Shown here one piece after another: positions 25,933 through 34,107 of a stretch of 64,000 bases of DNA. A program made the translations under genes and the position numbers. This stretch comes from Paenibacillus sp. FJAT-26967 (lineage in GTDB: Bacteria > Bacillota > Bacilli > Paenibacillales > NBRC-103111). The notes beneath the pieces were generated by a model that saw only the letters and a program-made list of their open reading frames with translations, had not been told where the DNA came from and did no database searches. The DNA lies in assembly GCF_001541095.1 (NCBI RefSeq), contig NZ_LMXH01000006.1:62001-126000 (forward strand), read 5' to 3'. The stretch's first letter is position 1; the number at the start of each line of letters is the position of its first letter.

Positions 25933-26739
25933 TCAGGTGATCGAACGCGCATCCCCGCGCTGATACGTACCCGTCTTGTCAGGTGTCAGCGTCTGCGGCT
26001 CCAAGCCGAAAACATACCGCTGAATCGCCCGTGCCACCCCATCCTGCTCATTGGTATCCGTGACAGCATCCGCCGCACGCTTGAGCTCCTCCTCGGCGTT
26101 GCCCATCGCTACGCCCCACCCGGCAGCCTGAATCATCAGCATGTCATTATGATGGTCCCCGATTGCCATCACTTCGTGCATGCCTATTCCGAGCAGCTCG
26201 CACACCTTGCGTACCCCGTACTCTTTGCTTACTCCCTGACGGGTAACTTCCATATTAATATCCGCAGAGCGGGTAATCTCCAGATTGCCGAATGCAGCCG
26301 CATCTTCACGCAGCTTAGCAATTGTAGACAGATCGTCATGCCGGATCCCGAATTTGAGCCAGTCACGCTCGAACATCTCCTCTGTCCATTCACCAGCTCC
26401 GGTCAAGCTCTCTACACTGTACCCCCAGAACCATGCTCCCGCATCGACCGCGAGGTTATGCAGTTTGCGGATTTCCTGGCGGGATAAATAATGTCGCTCC
26501 CACAGCTGGCCCGGGCCTTTCCAAATTTCTGCCCCATTGAGCATGACCATCGGAACCTCCAGCCGCAGGTCATCCCAATACATACTTGCCGTCTGCATTC
26601 CCCGCCCCGTCGAGAAAATAACCGTGACACCCGCTTCCATTGCGCGCTTAATCCAGTACCGGGTTTCATCACTAATACGTTTGTCTTCGGTCAGAGTCGT
26701 GCCGTCTAAATCCAGGGCCACTAATTTGTATGACGTCAT
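25933..26739 (-). CDS. Cof-type HAD-superfamily phosphatase
   Basis: The 268-residue protein has HAD motif I DLDGTTL with D10 and D12, motif II FSTGRG, a Cof-type cap with NMEVTRQGVSKEYGV, and motif IV GDHHNDMLMIQAAG. Such cytoplasmic enzymes dephosphorylate sugar phosphates or cofactor precursors with Mg2+. The substrate is unknown. The C-terminal tail after LEPQTL is extra compared with the family. The ribosome site is AGGAG. A palindrome at 26818-26846 lies in the upstream region. Confidence 0.92.
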   Translation of the reverse strand: MTSYKLVALDLDGTTLTEDKRISDETRYWIKRAMEAGVTVIFSTGRGMQTASMYWDDLRLEVPMVMLNGAEIWKGPGQLWERHYLSRQEIRKLHNLAVDAGAWFWGYSVESLTGAGEWTEEMFERDWLKFGIRHDDLSTIAKLREDAAAFGNLEITRSADINMEVTRQGVSKEYGVRKVCELLGIGMHEVMAIGDHHNDMLMIQAAGWGVAMGNAEEELKRAADAVTDTNEQDGVARAIQRYVFGLEPQTLTPDKTGTYQRGDARSIT

Positions 26740-26817
26740 TATGCCAATCTCCTATCTTGGTAAAAAAGTATTTAACAAGCTGTTCCTGATAAAAATATGA
26801 TCCTCTAAAAATTAACC

Positions 26818-26846
26818 AAACTTAATCAAAACAAATGATTAAGTTT
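26818..26846. promoter_or_regulatory. Perfect inverted repeat upstream of the Cof phosphatase gene
   Basis: AAACTTAATCA and TGATTAAGTTT are exact 11-bp arms around a 7-nt A-rich spacer. It lies between the divergent phosphatase and permease genes, without a T-run, which favours a repressor operator over a terminator. Confidence 0.45.
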
Positions 26847-26922
26847 ATCTTATAAGACCCTTTCTAATTAAGCAATGTTTTTCTGGATACAATAACAAGG
26901 CGCTTATTTTTCAAAGCTTCCC

Positions 26923-26951
26923 TTGGCTCTTTTTCTATTTTCCTGTAAAAT
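26923..26951 (+). promoter_or_regulatory. Sigma-A promoter for the NCS2 permease
   Basis: TTGGCT (26923-26928), 17-nt spacer, TAAAAT (26946-26951). The predicted leader is about 86 nt. Confidence 0.6.
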
Positions 26952-26995
26952 AAGAACATTGATTACGTACAACCAAGAGCTTCGAACCCCTCGGA

Positions 26996-27023
26996 CGCTT
27001 GCTTCCGCAGGGATTTTTTTTGT
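26996..27023 (+). promoter_or_regulatory. Leader terminator (attenuator candidate) before the NCS2 permease
   Basis: CCCT-CGGA pairs with TCCG-C-AGGG and is followed by eight T residues, all within the leader and about 20 nt before the start codon. The conserved core of a purine riboswitch is not visible upstream. Confidence 0.55.
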
Positions 27024-27043
27024 TGTAACGGAAGGAGAACATC

Positions 27044-28339
27044 ATGTTTCAGCTCAAAGAAAGATCAACAAATGTTAAAACAGAGGTACTGGCGGGACTA
27101 ACCACCTTCCTCACACTGGCTTACATTATTATCGTGAATCCCAAAATCTTGTCCGACGCCGGGGTTCCGTTCGAGCAGGGCTTCACCGCCACGATTGTGG
27201 CAACGGTCGTCGGCACGCTTTTCATGGCGCTTCTGGCCAACTACCCGATCGTCATTGCTCCCGCTATGGGACTCAATGCTTATTTCACTTACTCGGTGAT
27301 CGTGAATCACCAGCTGCCTCTCAGCGTGGGCTTCTCGGCTGTTTTCATAACAGGCCTGCTGTTCCTGCTGCTCTCCCTGACCAAATTCCGCTCCAAGCTC
27401 ATTGAAGCGATTCCGAATAATCTGAAGCATGCCATAGCGGCAGGAATCGGCTTATTCATCGCTTTTATCGGGCTCCGGCTCTCGGGCATCGTCACGGATC
27501 ATCCGACTAATCTGGTGACCCTCGGGGACTTCGGTTCTCCAGGCGTAGCCCTTACCCTCATCGGGATAGCAATCACGATTGTGCTCATGGCGCTGAATAT
27601 CAACGGTGCGCTCTTCATCGGTATGGTGATTACCGGTATTATCGCTTATGCGACCGGGCAGCTGCAGTTTAGCGAAGGAATCGTATCTCTTCCTCACTTG
27701 CCCGAAGGCCTGGTTGCCGTGAATCCGATTCAATCCATTCAGGATATTGTCGAATATGGATTGTACGGGGTTGTGTTCTCCTTCTTATTCGTGATGCTGT
27801 TCGACACGACCGGCGCTTTGCTGGCGATCACCCGCCAGGCCGGACTGCTGAAGGACGGCAAGCTCGAACGCGCCGGACGGGCTTTCACCGCCGACTCGGT
27901 GGGTACCATCGCCGGGGCGATGACAGGCACGAGTCCGACAGCGGCCACCGTCGAGTCTTCCGCCGGCGTAGGCGCGGGCGGCAAGACCGGCTTGACGGCA
28001 CTGACGGTCGTCGTGCTGTTCGCGGCCGCATCCTTCTTCGGCCCGCTGATCAACACGCTCGCCGGGGTGTCCGCGATTACAGCGCCGAGCCTGATCATTG
28101 TCGGCTGCCTGATGATCCGCAGCATCTCCGAGATCGAGTGGAACGACTTCGAAGAAGCGTTCCCCTCCTTCCTGATCATCGTCGGCATGCCGCTCACATC
28201 CAGCATTGCGAACGGGATCGCGCTGGGCTTCATCGCCTACCCCGTGATGAAGATCGCGAGGCGCAAGTTCCGTGAGGTGCATCCGCTCGTGTATGTGTTC
28301 GCGGTGCTGTTCCTGCTTCAGCTTATTTTTATAGCGTGA
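27044..28339 (+). CDS. NCS2-family (AzgA/PbuG-like) purine permease
   Basis: The 431-residue protein has about 12 membrane segments. The start (FQLKERSTNVKTEVLAGLTTFLTLAYIIIVNP) is typical of the AzgA/PbuG/PbuO subgroup, as are PAMGLNAYFTY and GTSPTAATVESSAGVGAGGKTGL. It imports hypoxanthine, guanine or adenine by proton symport; which one cannot be told. The ribosome site is GGAAGGAG. A short leader carries a terminator hairpin, so purine or stringent control is plausible. A terminator follows at 28392. Confidence 0.94.
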   Translation: MFQLKERSTNVKTEVLAGLTTFLTLAYIIIVNPKILSDAGVPFEQGFTATIVATVVGTLFMALLANYPIVIAPAMGLNAYFTYSVIVNHQLPLSVGFSAVFITGLLFLLLSLTKFRSKLIEAIPNNLKHAIAAGIGLFIAFIGLRLSGIVTDHPTNLVTLGDFGSPGVALTLIGIAITIVLMALNINGALFIGMVITGIIAYATGQLQFSEGIVSLPHLPEGLVAVNPIQSIQDIVEYGLYGVVFSFLFVMLFDTTGALLAITRQAGLLKDGKLERAGRAFTADSVGTIAGAMTGTSPTAATVESSAGVGAGGKTGLTALTVVVLFAAASFFGPLINTLAGVSAITAPSLIIVGCLMIRSISEIEWNDFEEAFPSFLIIVGMPLTSSIANGIALGFIAYPVMKIARRKFREVHPLVYVFAVLFLLQLIFIA

Positions 28340-28391
28340 CGAGATCAATTGAATGAAGATCGTTCGCTCATGACTTCTATCTCCATTCCTA

Positions 28392-28426
28392 AAGTTGCTC
28401 CTGTCTACATGGGAGCAGCTTTTTTT
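28392..28426 (+). terminator. Intrinsic terminator after the NCS2 permease
   Basis: AGTTGCTCC pairs with GGGAGCAGCT (one wobble) and runs into T7. Confidence 0.85.
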
Positions 28427-28604
28427 AAGTGCATGAACTATTCCCCCGCTCGTTAATCATTGGCACCGTAAGTTTTTAGCTTGGGAAATGATCTCCCGCG
28501 TTAAAAATGAACCATCACCGCGACAACGACATAATATCACCATAAAAGATAAGCGAAAAACAGGCATCACTACCTCAGCGGAGTTCGCCTGAAGGAATAA
28601 GACA

Positions 28605-29156
28605 TCATTCCGCTACAAACCGCCACGGCAGATCAACAGCTTTGCTGATACCGATTCTCGGCGTGGCCCTAATGATGCCGGTATCCAGCTTGCCTGTCTC
28701 CAAAGACAATGCCTTGTCCGGATTCCGGAGCAGATCATGCCCGTTCAGATCCAGACCGATGCCAAGACCTTGAGCCAATTTCCCAGGTCCGCTTAACAAA
28801 TTACGTTCCGGCACATTGCCCCTGTTAGCACGGATAAGATCCAATCCTTCCAGCGGCCTGGCCCCGCGCAGCAGTACAGCCCCTACTCCGCCGGGTTCAT
28901 GAGCCACTACGTTGATACACCGGTGTATGCCGTAAATAAGGTAGACATAGAGCATTCCTGCTTCGCCGAACATCAGTTTATTACGCGGCGTTACGGCCCG
29001 GCAGGCATGACTGGCAGTGTCTTCCGCTCCTTTGTAAGCTTCCGTTTCTGTAAGAACTACACGGATAAGCCCATTGTCGGTCTCTCTGACCAGTTGACAG
29101 CCGATTAATTCCCGGGCAACCACCACCGGATCCCGCTCTAAAAATGCTTTATCCAT
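28605..29156 (-). CDS. mpg: 3-methyladenine DNA glycosylase (AAG/Mpg family)
   Basis: The ATG at 29156 follows AAAGGGGG; the upstream extension to 29189 has no ribosome site. The 183-residue protein has the AAG family features: LIGCQLVRE, the catalytic-site VVLTETEAYKG, ASHACRAVTPRN, FGEAGMLYVYLIYGIHRCINVV and LLSGPGKLAQGLGI. It excises alkylated purines as the first step of base-excision repair. It is monocistronic in appearance and divergent from the DUF4183 genes. Confidence 0.94.
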   Translation of the reverse strand: MDKAFLERDPVVVARELIGCQLVRETDNGLIRVVLTETEAYKGAEDTASHACRAVTPRNKLMFGEAGMLYVYLIYGIHRCINVVAHEPGGVGAVLLRGARPLEGLDLIRANRGNVPERNLLSGPGKLAQGLGIGLDLNGHDLLRNPDKALSLETGKLDTGIIRATPRIGISKAVDLPWRFVAE

Positions 29157-29371
29157 CGTTCTTCCCCCTTTCGGCAGTATTCCCTTCACATACCTTACCC
29201 AAAATTTTACCGACCGCTATAGTAAAAAACGGTAAGACTTCCGGCAGCAGCTCGATTAAACGGCCGCATCCTTCTTTTCACGAAAAAAGCGGTCCAAATG
29301 TCCCGTTTACCGACCTCTTCTGCTGTGCATATAGATACATTATAAGCAAGAACCAAAGGAGAGGGCTCAGG

Positions 29372-29740
29372 ATGCGAGCAAAGAAACCCGGCACGAAAAA
29401 GCGCCGCCCGCTTCGCGTGATGAAGGCTAAAGCCACTCTGTTTGTTACCTTCTCAGATGGAATCAAACGGTCGTTCCGAAACCGGGACCAAGATCCCTCA
29501 TACGGAAAAATCCGTATCCCTTCATCCCGCAGCGTATCCTACACGAACTTATTCGTTAATGGGGTTCTGCAGCCCACCAGCGTATACAAGGTTAGCTTGG
29601 GGAGGCTTACACTCCTCAGCCGGGAGATTCCCGAGAAAGGCGTTCCGATTATCCTCCAATTCGTTTCAATATTGGGTGCAGACTGCCGCTGCCGTAAGGT
29701 TAGAAGACCACGACATTCCCGCTCAAGGTGCATACAGTAA
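29372..29740 (+). CDS. DUF4183-like protein (possible spore-surface protein)
   Basis: The ATG at 29372 follows AGGAGAGGG; an open frame upstream has no ribosome site. The 122-residue product starts with a very basic tail (MRAKKPGTKKRRPLRVMKAK) and then the DUF4183 pattern: YTNLFVNGVLQPTSVYKVSLGRLTL and PEKGVPIILQFV. The C-terminus is again basic and Cys/Arg-rich. DUF4183 proteins are common in spore-forming Firmicutes and their role is not established; some are predicted exosporium or spore-coat components. It is followed 28 nt later by a second DUF4183 protein. Confidence 0.75.
   Translation: MRAKKPGTKKRRPLRVMKAKATLFVTFSDGIKRSFRNRDQDPSYGKIRIPSSRSVSYTNLFVNGVLQPTSVYKVSLGRLTLLSREIPEKGVPIILQFVSILGADCRCRKVRRPRHSRSRCIQ
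29713..29739 (+). promoter_or_regulatory. Sigma-K-like promoter before the second DUF4183 gene
   Basis: ACA (29713-29715), a 15-nt spacer, and CATACAGTA (29731-29739), which fits the sigma-K -10 pattern CATAnnnTA. It overlaps the end of the first DUF4183 gene. This is a short motif and the match may be chance. Confidence 0.35.
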
Positions 29741-29768
29741 AGTAAACAAGCCAAAGAGGTGATCGCTT

Positions 29769-30197
29769 ATGCCCCCGTCTTTAATCAAGCTCTTCGTTAC
29801 CGCAAGCAGCGTAGTAGCCGGAACCGTAACCACTGTCACGACAACAACTGTAGATGACAATGTAAGAAGATATCATGCCGTTGTAACGCTTGGAATGATC
29901 AATGGCACAGCAGGCACCACAACGATCCCCGATACCAGCTTCCTAGATGATTCGGGTACAGCGGTAGCGGCCGGAGCCCTGCCCGTCCTGCCCGCCGGCG
30001 GTTATTACAGTCTCTATATAAACGGTGTTCTGCAAGAAGGCGATCTGTCTGCGCTTTCGACTACCGAACTGGTCATCGTTTCCGCCGCGCTTCTGCCGGG
30101 GACCCCAGTCATTATCGAAACCCACGATTACTCCGGCACGACCTCAGCCTCCGCATCTACTCCTGCTTTGACGGTTACCACAACCATGAACACGTAA
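29769..30197 (+). CDS. DUF4183 domain protein, Thr/Ala-rich
   Basis: The 142-residue product is rich in Thr, Val and Ala, with threonine runs (VTTVTTTTV at the start and ALTVTTTMNT at the end). The central DUF4183 pattern is GGYYSLYINGVLQEGDLSALST and LPGTPVIIETHDY. No signal peptide is apparent, as expected for a spore-coat or exosporium protein. The composition resembles a beta-structured surface protein. The ribosome site is AAAGAGGTGAT. A sigma-K-like promoter lies upstream and a terminator at 30276. Confidence 0.82.
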   Translation: MPPSLIKLFVTASSVVAGTVTTVTTTTVDDNVRRYHAVVTLGMINGTAGTTTIPDTSFLDDSGTAVAAGALPVLPAGGYYSLYINGVLQEGDLSALSTTELVIVSAALLPGTPVIIETHDYSGTTSASASTPALTVTTTMNT

Positions 30198-30275
30198 AAG
30201 GGGAGTTGATTGTTGCTGTGCCGAAGTCGAGATGAGACAATCTGAATTTAAAGAAATTTAAAATTTTGAATAAAT

Positions 30276-30320
30276 AAAGGAGCTAAGCGATTTGTATGTG
30301 CTTAACTCCTTTGTTTTTTT
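30276..30320 (+). terminator. Intrinsic terminator after the DUF4183 pair
   Basis: AAAGGAG-TAAGC pairs with GCTTA-CTCCTTT and is followed by T7. Confidence 0.85.
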
Positions 30321-30381
30321 GCGCGGGCAGGCGCTTTCTTCAGTAAATTGTAATCAAGTGAAGGGCATCCGGCCACCAGAC

Positions 30382-31875
30382 TTACTTTGGGTCTGTCTCT
30401 GCATGTGTCTGCCGGCTTACATGACTGAGCACCGTCTGCGGCTTACGGCCCGTGATTAGCCTGCCGTCCATGCTGTAGCCTTCTTCCCTGCCATCCAGTT
30501 CCCTGGCAAGACGGTCCCGCCAGTAACCGAGACGCTCCCCGTACCGGGGGTCTCCAGCAAGGTCGGTCAGCTCCTGCGGATCGGACGTAAGATCAAACAG
30601 CTGCTCCCTCCCGGACTGGGAGAACCAGATGTATTTCTCCCGGCCGTCCGTCATGTACTGGACGGACAGAGGGCCGGCCTCATGCTCCCCGTGGAGGGCA
30701 TCGCGCCACGGGACTCTCTCGCCGCGCGCGAGCGGAAGAACGCTGGAGCCGTCTACACTGCGCGGAACGGCCGCGCCTGCGGCATCAAGCAGCGTCGGCA
30801 TAATGTCGCGCAGCTCGACAACTCCGCCGACCCGGCTGTGAGGCTTAATGCCCGTGAATCCGCCGGGATCGGACACAATCAGCGGCACCTTCGCGCTGCC
30901 CTCGTACGGAAACGTCTTGCGGAACAAATGATGATCGCCGAGCAGCTCGCCGTGATCCGAGGTGAATACAATGATTGTGTTGCTGCGCACTCCGTACTCA
31001 TCCATCGCGCCGAGGAAGCGCCCGATCTGGTGATCGATATGCGTGATGAGCGCATAATAGGCGGCTCTGGCATGCCTGAGGCGTCTGGCGGGCACCTGAC
31101 CCGTGGAGGTGACCGGATTGAGGCCGCTCCGGTCCGTATCCTCCTGCTCGGCCCAGTCCCCGACAACCGGGTCCGGGATGTCCGCATCGGCATAGAGATC
31201 AAGATAAGCCTGCGGGGGATCGAACGGCGGATGCGGCCTTACGAACGACATCCACAGGAAGTAAGGCTTGCGCGGGTCGCGCCTGCGCAGGAAATCAATC
31301 GACTGGGTCACGACCCAGTTCGTCGGATGCAGGGCTTCCGGCAGATGCCACGGCCGGGCGACTGTGGAAGCGTTACAGTCCAGCCCCAGATCGGTCAGGT
31401 CTGCATCGGCACCGGCTCTCTGGCGCAGCCAAGGCAGATAATCATCGCAGTGGTCCTGCGACTCCACCACAGTATTGCGGTCCTTGAACCGGCTGTGGTG
31501 AAGGTAGCCGTCGTGCAGCACGACATTGTGGAACCCGCACAAGTTGCGGGCGGGATACATGTGCATTTTGCCGACGCACTGCGTATGGTAGCCGGCCTTG
31601 GCCAGTTCACCGGCTATCGTGTGCTCGTCGTCCAGCGGCACCCCTTCCTGATAGCCGACACGGCCGTGCGAGGTCTGGCTTTTGCCTGTCATGATAGCCG
31701 TCCGGGCCGGAATGCAGCTGGGTGTCGCCGTATACGCGCTGGTGAACAGCGCTCCGCTCCGCGCCAGCTGATCCAGGTTAGGGGTCTCCACAACCGGATG
31801 ACCCAGAATGCTGAGACAATCGGCGCGCATCTGATCCACCGTGATGAATAACAGATTAGGCTGCTGCGTACTCAT
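30382..31875 (-). CDS. Type I (Cys-type) sulfatase
   Basis: The 497-residue protein has the sulfatase signature C54-I-P-A-R58 (PSCIPARTAIMTGK), where the cysteine must be oxidised to formylglycine. Metal-site residues are in ITVDQMRAD and FTSDHGELLGDHHLFRK. There is no signal peptide, so it is cytoplasmic and would remove sulfate from imported sulfated sugars or esters. No maturase gene (FGE or anSME type) is in the window. It is the last gene of the minus-strand sugar locus, but a terminator hairpin at 31894-31943 sits immediately before its ribosome site (AGGAGGAG), so its expression may depend on read-through. Confidence 0.92.
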   Translation of the reverse strand: MSTQQPNLLFITVDQMRADCLSILGHPVVETPNLDQLARSGALFTSAYTATPSCIPARTAIMTGKSQTSHGRVGYQEGVPLDDEHTIAGELAKAGYHTQCVGKMHMYPARNLCGFHNVVLHDGYLHHSRFKDRNTVVESQDHCDDYLPWLRQRAGADADLTDLGLDCNASTVARPWHLPEALHPTNWVVTQSIDFLRRRDPRKPYFLWMSFVRPHPPFDPPQAYLDLYADADIPDPVVGDWAEQEDTDRSGLNPVTSTGQVPARRLRHARAAYYALITHIDHQIGRFLGAMDEYGVRSNTIIVFTSDHGELLGDHHLFRKTFPYEGSAKVPLIVSDPGGFTGIKPHSRVGGVVELRDIMPTLLDAAGAAVPRSVDGSSVLPLARGERVPWRDALHGEHEAGPLSVQYMTDGREKYIWFSQSGREQLFDLTSDPQELTDLAGDPRYGERLGYWRDRLARELDGREEGYSMDGRLITGRKPQTVLSHVSRQTHAETDPK

Positions 31876-31893
31876 TATAATCTCCTCCTGATC

Positions 31894-31943
31894 AAAAAAC
31901 CGAAGCCGAAGCAGGTAAGCCGGATCTGCTCGTGGCTTCGGTT
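31894..31943 (-). terminator. Terminator hairpin between GH35 and sulfatase genes
   Basis: On the minus strand CCGAAGCC pairs with GGCTTCGG, with an inner GAGCAG/CTGCT pairing, and TTTTTT follows. It ends about 18 nt before the sulfatase start codon. Confidence 0.8.
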
Positions 31944-32130
31944 CTCGTTGGTTTAGTTTCAGTCACACCTGTAGGTAAGACGGGAAGGATGACCCTGCCG
32001 CCCAGTCCGGGCTACATGGGCCGATCCCGATTCGCGGTTAATGCTTAGAGACTGCTGACGGCAGCTGCGGATCGGTATATGCCCATGGATGGTCTAACGA
32101 ACGAACAATAGGCAACATCGCGTATCGCAG

Positions 32131-34098
32131 TTACTCTCCCGTGAAATTCAGAATGCTCTGATCGACGGCAGCCTCGATGCCGAGATCCGGCTTGTCATCC
32201 AGCGTGACCACCGGCCGGCCGGCTGCTGCATGCAGCTCGAAGATCACAAGCTCGTTACGGCCGTTGCGCAGCAGAGGACCGGGCAGGTACAAAGCGTTCT
32301 GCGGACCGCGCTTCCAGTAACGGCCCAGATTGAAGCCGTTGATGAACGCTGCGCCCTTGTTCCAGCCATCCAGACGAAGGAATGTGTCGGCCGTTTCCTC
32401 GGCTTCAAAATAGCCCCGGTAAAAAGCAGGCCGGTCGGCTGCTCCTTCAATTCCTTCAATTGCTTCTTGCGAGGCGTCCGGTTGAGCCGAAGTTCCCGAA
32501 TCCCATTCTTCAAGTGGCGAATACTCCAGCCCATCCAGCGACAACAGCGGAAGCGTATAGATGTCCCAGCCGTACTGAAACTGATTATCAATCCGTACAC
32601 CCTCGGTAATGCCCTTGTGATCCCGCAGCAGCGGACCGTAATTGACACGGCCCATATTCTCGACGAGAATATCCAGGCGCGCTCCGCCTGCCGGGATGCT
32701 GATCTTCAGCGGCTTCGCGTCCCATCGCTCAACTACGCCGATATACGTGCCATCCAGGAAAACCTGCGCTCGGTCGCGCACGTCCTGGATGTGCAGTTCT
32801 TGTCCGCTGCGCGGTCCTGACACCCTGGCCGAGTACAGGATGTAGCCGTAATTCTGCCCGAGCTTCTCCATCGGTTCCGGGGCTGCACGGCGCACCGGCT
32901 GCGACAGCGTGAGCAGCTGGTCCAGCAGGTCGGCCCGTGCCGTCATCCGGACCTCTCCATAACTTCGCGCCGGGACGGATTCCGGCAGCTCGGGGAAGGA
33001 AACGGTCCCGCTTCCCGGAGCAGTGCCCGCATCGTCCTTGACTCCTGCTGCATCGGCGCGGATTTCTTCCGCATATGTCTGCCCAACTGCAGATAGGTTG
33101 CCTGCCGTCCCTGGGGCATATTTACGGATAACCTCACGGAAAGACTCGAACTTCACGGTAGGATCTCCACGCTCCGTCAGTGCGGCATCATAATCGTAGC
33201 TCGTTACCGTCGGCTCGAACGTCTTGATGTGATTCGCTCCGCTGTAGAAGCCGAAATTCGTTCCGCCGTGGAACATATAGAAATTAACGGACGCCCCCAT
33301 ACCGAGCATCTCATCCAGCACTTGAGCCGCATCTTCCGCGTCACGCGTATGGTGGTCCTCCATCCAATGATCGAACCAGCCGTTCCAGTACTCCATACAC
33401 ATAAGCGGTTCATCCGGCCGGTATTCGCGGAACTTCGCGAACGATTCCTGAACGCGGGAACCGAAGTTCACCGTCGCCAGCACTTCCGGTAATGTACCTC
33501 CCTGCAGCATTTCATCGGACGGGCCGTCCGAAGTGAACAACAGCACATCCATGCCGCGTGAAATCATGCCTTCCTTAATATGCCGCAGATAGTCCTTGTC
33601 ATTGCCGTAGCTGCCGTACTCATTCTCGACCTGCATCGCAATGATCGGGCCGCCATTGGTGCAGAGCAGCGGCTTGAACTTAGGCAGCAGCTCGTCGTAA
33701 TAAGCGTCCACCTTGGCGAGGAAGAGCGGGTCCGAGCAGCGCAGCAACATGTCCGGGTATTTCAGCAGCCATGCCGGAAGTCCGCCGAACTCCCACTCCG
33801 CGCAGATATAAGGACTCGGGCGCACGATCACATGAAGCCCCAGTTCGCCGGCAATTTCCACAAACCGGACCACATCGGCTATCCCTGAGAAATCGAACTT
33901 CCCTTCCTCCGGCTCGTGAACATTCCATGCGACATAAGTTTCGACGGTATTGCACCCGCCTGCTTGCAGTTTCATCAGCCGGTCGCGCCAGTATTCCGGC
34001 ACTACCCGGAAATAATGAATGGCCCCGGATATAAGCTGAATAGGCTGTCCATCCAGCACGAATTCTTTTCCTTGAACGCCAAAGTTCACCGTCGTCAT
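32131..34098 (-). CDS. GH35-family beta-galactosidase
   Basis: The 655-residue protein has the GH35 features: SGAIHYFRVVPEYWRDRL, the acid/base E160 in QVENEYGSYG and nucleophile E236 in MEYWNGWFDHW. C-terminal beta-sandwich domains (from about 440) are typical of the family (LFINGFNLGRYWKRGPQ-like: AAFINGFNLGRYWKRG). It has no signal peptide and releases terminal beta-linked galactose in the cytoplasm. The gene follows the two permeases with 9 nt spacing. The pairing with a sulfatase suggests a sulfated or otherwise decorated galactoside. Confidence 0.95.
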   Translation of the reverse strand: MTTVNFGVQGKEFVLDGQPIQLISGAIHYFRVVPEYWRDRLMKLQAGGCNTVETYVAWNVHEPEEGKFDFSGIADVVRFVEIAGELGLHVIVRPSPYICAEWEFGGLPAWLLKYPDMLLRCSDPLFLAKVDAYYDELLPKFKPLLCTNGGPIIAMQVENEYGSYGNDKDYLRHIKEGMISRGMDVLLFTSDGPSDEMLQGGTLPEVLATVNFGSRVQESFAKFREYRPDEPLMCMEYWNGWFDHWMEDHHTRDAEDAAQVLDEMLGMGASVNFYMFHGGTNFGFYSGANHIKTFEPTVTSYDYDAALTERGDPTVKFESFREVIRKYAPGTAGNLSAVGQTYAEEIRADAAGVKDDAGTAPGSGTVSFPELPESVPARSYGEVRMTARADLLDQLLTLSQPVRRAAPEPMEKLGQNYGYILYSARVSGPRSGQELHIQDVRDRAQVFLDGTYIGVVERWDAKPLKISIPAGGARLDILVENMGRVNYGPLLRDHKGITEGVRIDNQFQYGWDIYTLPLLSLDGLEYSPLEEWDSGTSAQPDASQEAIEGIEGAADRPAFYRGYFEAEETADTFLRLDGWNKGAAFINGFNLGRYWKRGPQNALYLPGPLLRNGRNELVIFELHAAAGRPVVTLDDKPDLGIEAAVDQSILNFTGE

Positions 34099-34107
34099 CG
34101 CCTGCTC

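Noticed and set aside
26958-27043. Purine riboswitch before the NCS2 permease
   Set aside because: The leader is too short and the conserved core bases are not visible; only a terminator hairpin is present.
30682-31851. 389-codon open frame on the plus strand
   Set aside because: It lies antisense to the sulfatase gene, has no ribosome site, and its composition is the usual shadow of a GC-rich gene.
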